Below the pieces are notes generated by a model, which did not search any database, had not been told where the DNA came from, and was given only the letters and a program-made list of their open reading frames with translations. A program made the translations under genes and the position numbers. From positions 1 through 24,393 of IMG/VR virus record IMGVR_UViG_3300012964_000056: a DNA stretch of 24,393 nt; one strand, written 5' to 3'. Positions 1 to 7,023 of this stretch are shown here, piece by piece. Numbering within the stretch: position 1 is the stretch's first letter; every line of letters begins with the position of its first letter. This stretch comes from a virus.

Positions 1-1092
1 GGTGCGACTGAATTTCTAAAGAGACGCATGGGAGAAAAAGAAGTTGAATATTTACACCCATTAGCAGAAGACATAACCAAAGTTACTTATGGCACAATTG
101 TGTATCAAGAGCAGGTTATGCAGATTGCCAGAATCATTGGAAAATTATCTTGGGAAGACGTTTCATCACTTCGCAAAGCCATGAGTAAATCTCTCGGCAA
201 AGAATTCTTTGATCAGTTCTGGATTAGATTTGAACAAGGAGCAAACAGCCAAGGAATAACTTCAGAGCAGGCCAAAATAATATGGGACAACATCAATACT
301 ATGGGAAGTTGGAGTTTCAATCGCTCTCATGCTGTTGCCTATGGATTGTTATCATATTGGTGCTGCGTATTGAAAGCTCATTTCCCTCTAGAATATGCTG
401 CTGCTTGTTTGCGCAATCCAGCCACCAATGATCAAATGATTAAAATATTAAGAGAGATAGATAAGGATGGATATAAATACATTGCATTTGATAAGGACAA
501 GAGCCAAGAGAATTGGACTATTCAGGACAGAGTTCTTGTTGGTGGATTGGTTGGTGTCAAAGGTGTGGCTGGAAAAATTGCAAAAGAAATAATTAAAAGA
601 AAAAAAGAAGGGAAGGAATTAAGTCCAAGCCATATCAAAAGGATGAACAATGCAGTTACGCCATATGATATGTTGTATGAATGCCACGAGAGATTTGGAG
701 ATATATTCGAAAATCCAACTAAATACAACATATCTAGCAAATTAACATTTCTCAAAGACATAACTTCTGAGGATGAAGGTGTCTTTTGCTTCATAGCAAA
801 ATTAACTGAAAAGAATTTGCGCGATGGCAATGAACTTGTCAATCTTGAAAAGCGTGGTGGTGTGATGTGGGAAGGACAGACATTGTTCTTAAACTTCACA
901 GTTGAAGATGACACTTCATCCATGATGTGCCAAGTATCAAGATATTCATATCTAAAGTGGGGCAAGAAATTAGTTGAAGAAGGTGTGGTTGGTGATTGGT
1001 ATATATTCAAAGGAAAGCAAAGAAAAGGCTTCAGAAAGATATACATAGATCGCTGGAGAAAACTAAGAAAAGATGAGTGTTCTAATCCATAA
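1..1092 (+). CDS. dnaE-like: DNA polymerase III alpha subunit (DnaE-like), C-terminal part, 5' end outside window
   Basis: Replicative C-family DNA polymerase that extends primers at the phage replication fork. The reading frame is open from base 1, so the ATG at 28 is internal and the N-terminal PHP domain and palm with its catalytic aspartates lie left of the window. Visible are the fingers region of the family (HPLAEDITKVTYGTIVYQEQ, then LRKAMSKS), the conserved block SFNRSHAVAYGLLSYW with LKAHFPLEYAA, a helix-hairpin-helix-like stretch (GLVGVKGVAGKIAKEI, about residues 182-197) and a C-terminal region of about 100 residues that resembles the OB-fold module of DnaE. Family assignment is from motif recognition. 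It heads a rightward DNA-metabolism block with a helicase and a nuclease, which fits a phage with its own replisome parts. A host chromosomal dnaE is unlikely given the phage genes around it. Confidence 0.9.
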   Translation, partial: GATEFLKRRMGEKEVEYLHPLAEDITKVTYGTIVYQEQVMQIARIIGKLSWEDVSSLRKAMSKSLGKEFFDQFWIRFEQGANSQGITSEQAKIIWDNINTMGSWSFNRSHAVAYGLLSYWCCVLKAHFPLEYAAACLRNPATNDQMIKILREIDKDGYKYIAFDKDKSQENWTIQDRVLVGGLVGVKGVAGKIAKEIIKRKKEGKELSPSHIKRMNNAVTPYDMLYECHERFGDIFENPTKYNISSKLTFLKDITSEDEGVFCFIAKLTEKNLRDGNELVNLEKRGGVMWEGQTLFLNFTVEDDTSSMMCQVSRYSYLKWGKKLVEEGVVGDWYIFKGKQRKGFRKIYIDRWRKLRKDECSNP

Positions 1093-1101
1093 CTTTAGGA
1101 C

Positions 1102-1134
1102 AATTAGCTAAATAATTGTTTTATTTAGCTAATT
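1102..1134. terminator. Perfect 14-bp stem-loop behind the polymerase gene
   Basis: AATTAGCTAAATAA at 1102-1115 and its exact reverse complement at 1121-1134 flank a 5-nt loop (TTGTT). It begins 10 bp after the polymerase stop codon. The stem is AT-rich and is followed by only a short T run, so it may be a weak rho-independent terminator, an mRNA 3'-end stabiliser or a regulatory stem rather than a strong terminator. Confidence 0.45.
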
Positions 1135-1206
1135 TCAATAACAATAAAAATCAAATAAATCAATTAATTAGTCAAGAAAACTGTTTTATTATTCCCAAAA
1201 AAGAGG

Positions 1207-1237
1207 CATAATGAATATGTCATATGTCATGACATAT
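1207..1237 (+). promoter_or_regulatory. Operator-like palindrome with possible -10 box
   Basis: ATATGTCATGACATAT at 1222-1237 is a perfect 16-bp palindrome, and its left half-site ATATGTC also occurs as a direct repeat at 1215-1221. A possible -10 hexamer CATAAT lies at 1207-1212, which would put a start point next to the palindrome; I see no convincing -35 box. The layout resembles a repressor-binding site controlling the rightward genes that follow. No repressor gene is visible in the window. Confidence 0.4.
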
Positions 1238-1259
1238 CAAAGGAATAAAGGAAAATAAA

Positions 1260-1733
1260 ATGAAGCACATAATCAAAGCACTAGCAGATGCAAATTATAC
1301 CAATGTTGAGTTGGCAGAGATTCATAATAAGTATTCTGATGTCAAGGTGAAGAAATTCGAGACCAAGATGATTGCACTTAATCGTACAGCAGCAATCTTG
1401 GAGAAGAATAACATAACTAATTTTTCCAATTTAAATGCAAAGGAGATAAAAATGCAAGATAGCAAAAAAGAGAATGTTGTAAAGACAGCAGACAATAAAT
1501 CTATTAATAAGCCCAAACGTATAAAGGGCAGTCTTCCTGGTCCGCTATCAGAATTCAAAGGAAAAAGAATTCATAAACTGACAGAAATAAATCCACGCAG
1601 AGCTGGTACTTGTGGATGGCACTCTTGGAATATTGCCAAAGAGGGAATGTTGTTTGAAGATTATCAAGAAGCGAAAGGTCGCGTAGTTGATTTGCGTTGG
1701 GACGTTAATCATGACTTTGTGGAAATGATTTAA
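1260..1733 (+). CDS. Basic two-domain protein of unknown function
   Basis: Protein of 157 residues I do not recognise with certainty. The N-terminal 60 residues are helical and charged. A Lys/Asn-rich linker follows (about 65-95). The C-terminal 60 residues carry a compact pattern NPRRAGTCGWHSW...EGMLFEDY...GRVVDLRWD, which faintly recalls small winged-helix or HTH-like modules found in phage proteins; this is impression, not proof. The ATG is preceded by AAAGGAATAAAGGAAAAT, a purine-rich ribosome-binding region. It lies between the polymerase and helicase genes, with the helicase start 1 bp after its stop, so it is probably co-translated with the helicase and may act in replication or its control. 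Confidence 0.75.
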   Translation: MKHIIKALADANYTNVELAEIHNKYSDVKVKKFETKMIALNRTAAILEKNNITNFSNLNAKEIKMQDSKKENVVKTADNKSINKPKRIKGSLPGPLSEFKGKRIHKLTEINPRRAGTCGWHSWNIAKEGMLFEDYQEAKGRVVDLRWDVNHDFVEMI

Positions 1734-1734
1734 G

Positions 1735-3456
1735 TTGAAAATTCTACCATACGGAAATAATTGTCTTGCAAAAGTTGAGCTGTCGGCTGAAGCATATCAT
1801 AAATTGTTAGGTCTTCCCGGATTCAGAAAATGGAAAGATGGAACAAGAGAGATGATATTCAGACCGACAGCCAACAACATCACATACATAAATGAGAATT
1901 GGCCAGAAGCTCAATGGCTTGATGGCACTCAGCAGCATGTTGATGACTTTATCAAGAGCCAATTAGAAGCAATTGACACTCTCAATAAAAAAGAAATAAT
2001 TCTTGAAGATGATGGCTCTTATGAATATAAGACGAAACCATTCGATCATCAGAGACAATCTTTTCTTTTGAGTCGCGAAAAAGAAAAGTTCGCACTGCTC
2101 ATGGAACAGGGGACAGGGAAAACTAAAGTAGCCATTGATACCATTGCATATCTTTATGCCAAAGGCTCTATAGAAGCAGCCATAATTATAGCTCCAAATG
2201 GAGCACATTTAAATTTTGTGGAAATAGAAATCCCAGAGCATTTGCCAGAATGGGTAAATTATGAGGGTTGGGTTTATTCATCCAAGATGAATAAGGCAAT
2301 GCAGGAATCATTGACTAGATTAAACAATAAGAAAGACTTGCTAAAAATATTCTCTTTCAATATTGAAGGATTCACTTCTGATAAAGCCAAGAAAATAATT
2401 GAGCATTTAATGGCAATATATCGTTGCATCGTCATAATTGATGAAAGTCAATACATCAAGAATCCTTCTGCACTTAGGACTAAATATCTTACTAAAGTGT
2501 GCAAGCCTGCAAAATACAAACGAATAATGACTGGAACAGCCATCACTAAAGGGCTAGAAGACATTTATTCACAGATGAATTGGCTTGATCCTGCAATCTT
2601 AGGCTATGATAGTTTCTACACATTTAGAAGCCATTTTTGCACCATGGGTGGATTTGAAAATAGACAGATCATTGGATATAAGAATGTTGATGAATTAAGT
2701 AAAATGATCGAATCGCATTCATATAGAAAGACAAAGGCTGACTGCTTGGATCTGCCACCAAAACTATGGAAGCGTTGGAAAGTGCAGCTAACTCCACAGC
2801 AAAGAGATATATATAATTCAGTTAAGAAAAATTTCTATGCAGATCTTGGTGACAAACGCCTGACTGCATTGCTTGGCATAGTTAGGTTATTAAGATTGCA
2901 GCAAATAACTTGTGGTTGGTTTCCTGCTGATGGTGATGATTTTCTGACTCCAATTACAGGAGACAATCCAAAGCTGGAGGCAGTTCGCCAACATTGCTTT
3001 GATACTGATGGCAAGGTAGTTATTTGGGCAAGATTCAAAAAAGACATAGAGAGAATCACTCAAGAGCTGCAGAATGATCACGGAAGAAATGCAGCAGTTG
3101 CATATTATGGTGACACAGACATTGATGATAGAATGCCGATAGTTAGGCAGTTCCAAGATCCAAATTCTGACTTAAGATATATTGTTGCACATCCAAAGGC
3201 AGCAGGACGAAGCATCACACTTACTGCTTGCGAAAATCCAATTTATCATAGCAATGATTTTGATTTAGAATTACGTCTGCAAAGTGAGGACAGAACGCAT
3301 AGAATTGGCACTAAGAATAGCGTAACATATACTGATGTTGAAGCTGCTGGCACAGTGGATGGCAAAATAATAAGAGCGCTAAGAAACAAAAAGAGCATAG
3401 CAGATCTAGTGAATAAAGATCCAACCAATTTCTTTTTGGAGGAATTAGAAGATTAA
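1735..3456 (+). CDS. SNF2-family DNA helicase/translocase
   Basis: ATP-driven double-stranded DNA translocase, likely used in phage replication, recombination or repair. Both RecA-like lobes can be read: the Q-like region HQRQSFLLSR, Walker A GTGKTK (residues 126-131), Walker B/motif II IIDESQ (about 234-239), motif III TGTAIT (266-271), and motif VI DRTHRIG (519-525). The DRTHRIG segment closely matches the (Q)AEDRAHRIGQ signature of SNF2 proteins. Motif II reads DESQ where DEAH or DEGH is usual. Length (573) fits the compact phage and bacterial members without accessory domains. The start is TTG, 1 bp after the preceding stop, with GGA about 11 nt upstream; the next in-frame ATG would remove about 40 residues of apparently folded sequence. 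A nuclease gene follows. Confidence 0.88.
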   Translation: MKILPYGNNCLAKVELSAEAYHKLLGLPGFRKWKDGTREMIFRPTANNITYINENWPEAQWLDGTQQHVDDFIKSQLEAIDTLNKKEIILEDDGSYEYKTKPFDHQRQSFLLSREKEKFALLMEQGTGKTKVAIDTIAYLYAKGSIEAAIIIAPNGAHLNFVEIEIPEHLPEWVNYEGWVYSSKMNKAMQESLTRLNNKKDLLKIFSFNIEGFTSDKAKKIIEHLMAIYRCIVIIDESQYIKNPSALRTKYLTKVCKPAKYKRIMTGTAITKGLEDIYSQMNWLDPAILGYDSFYTFRSHFCTMGGFENRQIIGYKNVDELSKMIESHSYRKTKADCLDLPPKLWKRWKVQLTPQQRDIYNSVKKNFYADLGDKRLTALLGIVRLLRLQQITCGWFPADGDDFLTPITGDNPKLEAVRQHCFDTDGKVVIWARFKKDIERITQELQNDHGRNAAVAYYGDTDIDDRMPIVRQFQDPNSDLRYIVAHPKAAGRSITLTACENPIYHSNDFDLELRLQSEDRTHRIGTKNSVTYTDVEAAGTVDGKIIRALRNKKSIADLVNKDPTNFFLEELED

Positions 3457-3484
3457 TTAAAGGATGAAAGGAGGAGCGAAATTT

Positions 3485-3577
3485 ATGGTTGGGGAGACAA
3501 CTTATGAAAGAAGCAGAATTCTGGGCAAAGATGAGAGAGAACTTACCACTAGATGCAATGATGAGAGTAGAGAATAA
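3485..3577 (+). CDS. Possible 30-residue overlapping ORF or leader peptide
   Basis: A strong Shine-Dalgarno AGGAGG (3469-3474) is placed 10 nt before an ATG that opens a 30-codon frame, not the frame of the nuclease gene that overlaps it. The peptide (MVGETTYERSRILG...) is hydrophilic and unlike anything I know. It might be a leader whose translation couples to the nuclease start inside it, or the Shine-Dalgarno may serve the TTG at 3489 in the nuclease frame. Coding status is uncertain. Confidence 0.25.
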   Translation: MVGETTYERSRILGKDERELTTRCNDESRE

Positions 3578-3896
3578 ACTCGATCCTGGAATGCCAGATG
3601 TATTCTTCATGCATAATAATAATGCAGGCTGGATAGAATTAAAATCAGAATTGAAGATGCCATCAAAAATAAATTATCAACCAGCTCAGCCATTGTGGCT
3701 TGATAGTTATTGGAAGAAGGGCGGCACTTGCTACACATTTTTAAATATAATAGACAGAAAAGAAATATTCATTTGGGACGGAAATTGCGCTATGGATCTT
3801 AATAAGATTGGTGGAACAACAATGATTGAGCCTATGCTTTCTGTGAAAGAGAATGTGACTGGTTGGAGAGAAATATACAATGAGATTTTTATCTAA
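3504..3896 (+). CDS. PD-(D/E)XK nuclease, VRR-NUC / resolvase-like
   Basis: Small endonuclease of 130 residues. It carries the active-site pattern of the PD-(D/E)XK fold: a helix with conserved Arg/Glu (MMRVENK), then GMPDVFF supplying the Asp, and WIELKSE supplying the E-x-K pair. The spacing fits VRR-NUC proteins and phage Holliday-junction-resolvase-like enzymes. Proteins of this type often lie beside a phage SNF2 helicase, as here, and act on branched or flapped DNA. I chose the ATG at 3504, which has GGGGAG 7 nt upstream; an in-frame TTG at 3489 would add five residues and lie 14 nt from the stronger AGGAGG. Its stop codon overlaps the stop of the convergent minus-strand gene. Exact substrate cannot be told from sequence. 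Confidence 0.75.
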   Translation: MKEAEFWAKMRENLPLDAMMRVENKLDPGMPDVFFMHNNNAGWIELKSELKMPSKINYQPAQPLWLDSYWKKGGTCYTFLNIIDRKEIFIWDGNCAMDLNKIGGTTMIEPMLSVKENVTGWREIYNEIFI

Positions 3897-4084
3897 GTAT
3901 TATATAATGTGACTTCCAATAAAGATCTATTATATTCTACTGTCTGCGTTAAATTCTGATAATATGCATTCACATCTACTAATCCATGATAAAAGAAGTC
4001 AGATGTCTTCTCTACATATACATTGGAAATAATTGATGGTGCTCCATTAACAGCTCCAATTGCTTGTGTGCCTATGCCTGCCAT
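3893..4084 (-). CDS. Small protein at the end of the virion operon, function unknown
   Basis: Protein of 63 residues starting MAGIGTQAIGAVNGAPSI. It has no membrane segment and no motif I recognise. It begins 4 nt after the stop of the large fibre-like gene, with only a weak GGGTG-type ribosome-binding site, so it is probably translated by coupling. Position suggests a small tail- or fibre-associated protein, but this is inference. Its TAG stop overlaps the TAA stop of the nuclease gene on the other strand within the tetranucleotide CTAA, which leaves no room for an intergenic terminator. Confidence 0.55.
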   Translation of the reverse strand: MAGIGTQAIGAVNGAPSIISNVYVEKTSDFFYHGLVDVNAYYQNLTQTVEYNRSLLEVTLYNT

Positions 4085-4088
4085 TCAA

Positions 4089-5981
4089 TTACACCCATGA
4101 CGGTTTAGCATCAAGCTCTATTTCTCCTGTTATGGAAATCTCATTATAATTCCCGCCAGTTGCTGCAATAGAAATTGTGCCAGTGTTTGGACTAATTTTT
4201 TTAGTTATTGCTGCTCTGTCTGCAACTCCTGTCTCTGTTAAGAATGCAGTTACTGCTTGATTAAAGTTGGCAATATTTTTAGCAACTGTTCCAGATATGG
4301 CTATTGTATTGCTTGCAGCTGCTACGCTCAATGTTCCTCTTATTGAAAATCTCATCCACCAATCTGTGCCATTAGGTGTGTATGCTTGACCAACTGCTCT
4401 TGTTGTTGTCCAATTTGTGCCAGTTACAGTTAAAGAATTATTAACATACACATTCGCAGTTGATAATGGAGTTGGAGTCAACACGAAACTATCAGAAGCA
4501 TCACCATAATAAAGTGCAATTGTTGGTGCAGTTCCAGCACCAGATATATTAGCTTTAATTCTCATGACAAGTCTAGAACTAGAATTAGTCATTGTATGTG
4601 GATTTGGATTTCGATAGAATAATCTATTCTCAGTCTCTGTTGCACCAAGAGCTGCTGATGATTCAGTTGTAGTTACCAGCGCAATGTCAACTCCAGCTGC
4701 ATCAACTTCCCAAAGCTCTCCATAAACTTTAGCAACTTGAGTTCCTGCAGTTTTAGCAGCATGCAAATGCAATTCAAATTCGCCAGCAGGAAGAAAGGAC
4801 ACATTCGGTATTCCAATATCAGTTGCCCAGTTGCCAAGAATTTGATTGTTAATTACTCCAGCAGTGCTTAATGTTGTTTTTGGAGTGTAGGTTGTCGACA
4901 ACATCTTTTTATATGTTGCAATGTCTGATGCTGTTCCAGACAAATAGAATGACATTCCTGTTTGTGGCTGTATAAATCCAGCAACATATTTCTTAAGTGT
5001 ATTGTCCCATATCAATGTCTTTCCTGTGGCATCTGCAGCAGTAGCATCAATGTCGTGTAAGTCTGTTGATTGAAAGCCATTTACAATTTCAACATATATT
5101 TTTCCATTGTTTGTTGAATTTAAAGCATAACCAAGCCTAACTGAATGATTAGGAGCCACAGGTTTTGTTTTGGTTACCAATCCTGCTGTAATATCTGAAA
5201 CAAATAATGGATCTCCATCTAAAAATGCAGCAGTATTAAATCCTTCAAATATTCCAGAAGTTATGATATATCCAAATCCACCAACTGCTATATTTGCCAA
5301 CACAATTCCAATTGTAGTGTCAGAGGTCAATGATGTATCTGCTTTTGCCAGTGCTGCAGTTGGCATATTGCCTTGAGCTCCGCTGACATAAACAACTTGC
5401 TCTTTTGTTAATATAGCGGCTGTATTATTTTTAACTTTAAGTATCAGCTCTTTGCCAATGTGACAATTTACTCCAGAGATGTCTGTATCGAATGCAAGGG
5501 ATTGCTCTGTACTATCATAATACATTTGTCCAGCAGCCCAAGTAGGACGCACAGTGACAGTATTGAAATTGAGTCTGGTTGTCGCTGCCACTCCAATATT
5601 TGGCGTAGTAAAGACTGGACTTATTAATGGAGCTTTCAATGCCAAGTCTGCAATAAGAGTCTCCAATTGTGTCTGCAATGATGCTGGCAAATCATTGACT
5701 ATGTCTTTTGTTCCTGCACTAAAATTCACTGCAAGATTCAAATTGCTAGACGCAATGACAGTATCTCTAACTAAAGTCACAGAATCAGACAAGTGTCCTG
5801 TTCCAATTTCCCACTCAACAAGTGTCTGGTGTGCTATGAAATAATAAAATACATTAAGAGTTACACCATTGCCAAAGGCAGAATTGAAAGATTGTCTGCC
5901 ATTAACAGCATTGAGTATCAAATCTCCAGTGCCATTTGATGTGGTTGCTTGTTGTACTAAGTTTGCTATTTTAGCTACCAT
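4089..5981 (-). CDS. Tail fibre / receptor-binding structural protein
   Basis: Protein of 630 residues with low-complexity, beta-rich, Ala/Thr/Asn-rich sequence typical of trimeric phage fibres. The N-terminal part has VEWEIGTGHLSDSVTLVRDT, a pattern common at the base of phage fibres. Residues about 130-150 carry LKAPLISPVFTTPNIG, a widespread fibre motif. A central domain has VKNNTAAILTKEQVVYVSG and IGIVLANIAVGGFGYIITSG. A C-terminal beta-sandwich-like region begins near SFYLSGTASDIATYKKML and ends with repeats of short strands. No catalytic site is visible. The start has AGGTG 5 nt upstream. This is one of two large fibre genes; it sits after the lysis block, separated from the tail-tip gene, so it may be an accessory or side fibre rather than the main adhesin. 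Confidence 0.7.
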   Translation of the reverse strand: MVAKIANLVQQATTSNGTGDLILNAVNGRQSFNSAFGNGVTLNVFYYFIAHQTLVEWEIGTGHLSDSVTLVRDTVIASSNLNLAVNFSAGTKDIVNDLPASLQTQLETLIADLALKAPLISPVFTTPNIGVAATTRLNFNTVTVRPTWAAGQMYYDSTEQSLAFDTDISGVNCHIGKELILKVKNNTAAILTKEQVVYVSGAQGNMPTAALAKADTSLTSDTTIGIVLANIAVGGFGYIITSGIFEGFNTAAFLDGDPLFVSDITAGLVTKTKPVAPNHSVRLGYALNSTNNGKIYVEIVNGFQSTDLHDIDATAADATGKTLIWDNTLKKYVAGFIQPQTGMSFYLSGTASDIATYKKMLSTTYTPKTTLSTAGVINNQILGNWATDIGIPNVSFLPAGEFELHLHAAKTAGTQVAKVYGELWEVDAAGVDIALVTTTESSAALGATETENRLFYRNPNPHTMTNSSSRLVMRIKANISGAGTAPTIALYYGDASDSFVLTPTPLSTANVYVNNSLTVTGTNWTTTRAVGQAYTPNGTDWWMRFSIRGTLSVAAASNTIAISGTVAKNIANFNQAVTAFLTETGVADRAAITKKISPNTGTISIAATGGNYNEISITGEIELDAKPSWV

Positions 5982-5988
5982 TATTCAC

Positions 5989-6363
5989 CTACGGTTGCAC
6001 AGCTATCTGTTCTGTAAAAGTTATTTTGCCAGCATTGCCATTAATATTCACCAATGATGCAGCATTACCTGCTCCATCAACAATTGTCAATTGATAATAA
6101 TATTCTCCTGAAGTTATGCCAATGGTTTCTGTCTTAAGAACTTTGGCTCTTATTTTTGAGTTAACAGAATCATGGATGAATACTTCTGTTGGGCTAGTTA
6201 TTGAATTCTTCTTGACAATTGCCACAGCATCATAAGTTTTCTTTATTTCAAAATAAAGATTATATCCTGTGATTGGAAATAAAGTTCCATCTGGATTTTT
6301 GATAGTCATCTCTATGATGAAATCATTATTCTTTACTTGTTTTATGTCTGATGGCAATGACAT
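5989..6363 (-). CDS. Small beta-sandwich protein, baseplate/fibre-associated (BppU N-domain-like)
   Basis: Protein of 124 residues. The pattern NNDFIIEMTIKNPDGTLFPI, then TGYNLYFEIKK..., and a late SGEYYYQLTIVDGAGN resembles the small Ig-like or BppU-N-terminal domains used as connectors in phage tail and fibre proteins: an opening strand, a Gly/Pro turn after 'DG', a 'lyFeik' strand and a 'y.yqltivd' strand. No signal peptide or membrane segment is present. It is packed between a 99-residue gene and the fibre gene, 7 nt upstream of the latter, so a role as fibre adaptor is plausible. Family placement is by eye and moderate. Confidence 0.55.
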   Translation of the reverse strand: MSLPSDIKQVKNNDFIIEMTIKNPDGTLFPITGYNLYFEIKKTYDAVAIVKKNSITSPTEVFIHDSVNSKIRAKVLKTETIGITSGEYYYQLTIVDGAGNAASLVNINGNAGKITFTEQIAVQP

Positions 6364-6364
6364 A

Positions 6365-6664
6365 TTATGCTGCCGTCAATAATGCAACTTTAGTAGCATT
6401 CAATGGAATTTCAAACAGCATGCTCGAATTTGCAGGAACAGTTCTTTTCTTTGTGCTTGCTGGCATCAGAGCTGCTGTTGTGAAATCAAATGACACTGCT
6501 GCAGCAACAGTAGTGATGCGCATAAATTTAGCATTGGTATCCAAAGTTATTTCTTGAGCAGTAGCAGTATCATGAGCTGTTGCAACAATTGGAACTGGAA
6601 TGATATCTCCTCTAATTTTTGAATAATCAGAAACATATTCTTCATAATATACTGTTGTGGCCAT
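6365..6664 (-). CDS. Small beta-rich protein, probable virion component
   Basis: Protein of 99 residues, no recognised motif. It is rich in Ala, Thr and Val, with alternating hydrophobic strands (KFMRITTVAAAVSFDFTTAA, then TVPANSSMLFEIPLNATKVA). The 'vPAns...f.ip' ending resembles short beta-sandwich proteins found among phage virion genes. A strong AAGGAG lies 9 nt before the ATG, inside the end of the upstream lipoprotein gene. It sits between the spanins and the fibre-associated gene. A decoration or fibre-accessory role is a guess. Confidence 0.5.
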   Translation of the reverse strand: MATTVYYEEYVSDYSKIRGDIIPVPIVATAHDTATAQEITLDTNAKFMRITTVAAAVSFDFTTAALMPASTKKRTVPANSSMLFEIPLNATKVALLTAA

Positions 6665-6665
6665 T

Positions 6666-6902
6666 TTATTTCTCCTTCAAATCACAGTTGCATTTATCTA
6701 TTTTTCTATCTCTAGTGTCTTTTGGTGTGCAGCCACAAACAAAGGTGCAATAATTATTGGCACTTTTTATGCTGCAGAAATTCTTTTCAACTTCGTACAG
6801 TGTGCAATAATCATTAGTCTTTTTTGTCTCGCATGCGGTTAAGCCAATCAGGATCGGAGTTATTAATGCTATCCCTAATATTCTTTTCAATAACAGCATC
6901 AT
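6666..6902 (-). CDS. Outer-membrane lipoprotein, candidate o-spanin (Rz1-like)
   Basis: Lipoprotein of 78 residues that would be lipidated and sorted to the outer membrane, where o-spanins pair with an inner-membrane partner to fuse both membranes at lysis. The signal peptide is clear: MMLLLKR, a hydrophobic core, then the lipobox LTAC with Cys24 as the lipidated residue. The mature part has no Pro-rich tract, unlike lambda Rz1, but holds seven further cysteines (in YCTLY, FCS, YCTFVCGC and CNC). I chose the paired ATGs at 6902/6899, preceded by AGAGAGAAG; longer in-frame versions would bury the signal peptide. Its first 89 nt overlap the end of the Rz-like gene in another frame, an arrangement typical of Rz/Rz1 pairs. 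Other small lipoproteins are possible. Confidence 0.6.
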   Translation of the reverse strand: MMLLLKRILGIALITPILIGLTACETKKTNDYCTLYEVEKNFCSIKSANNYCTFVCGCTPKDTRDRKIDKCNCDLKEK

Positions 6903-7023
6903 TCTTCTCTCTTTCAATCTTGGCAATGATTTCAGATTTTCCGCTATCCTTGGAGATGCGAATGAGCAGCCATAGCAATACAGCAACTGTCGCACCTCCA
7001 AGTGATATGGAAAATATGCTCAC
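6814..7023 (-). CDS. Inner-membrane protein, candidate i-spanin (Rz-like)
   Basis: Protein of 69 residues with one N-terminal transmembrane segment (about residues 8-22, GGATVAVLLWLLIRI) followed by a charged helical stretch (KSEIIAKIEREKNDAVIEKN) ending in DPDWLNRMRDKK. This is the layout of a type II membrane i-spanin, anchored inside and reaching into the periplasm, though short for the class. The start is GTG immediately after the holin stop codon, with AAAGGTG about 10 nt upstream. Its 3' part overlaps the lipoprotein gene in a different frame, which together with the order holin, Rz-like, lipoprotein supports a spanin pair. Confidence 0.6.
   Translation of the reverse strand: MSIFSISLGGATVAVLLWLLIRISKDSGKSEIIAKIEREKNDAVIEKNIRDSINNSDPDWLNRMRDKKD

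Noticed and set aside
522-1046. Long minus-strand open frame (174 codons) across the polymerase gene
   Set aside because: It lies antisense to a clearly conserved DnaE segment, has no ribosome-binding site, and its translation has no family-like pattern.
4089-5981. Enzymatic depolymerase activity in the fibre
   Set aside because: No pectate-lyase-like repeats, catalytic triad or known hydrolase motif could be read; the sequence supports only a structural fibre.
6903-7001. N-terminal extension of the lipoprotein gene to 7001
   Set aside because: It would put 33 hydrophilic residues before a clear lipoprotein signal peptide.
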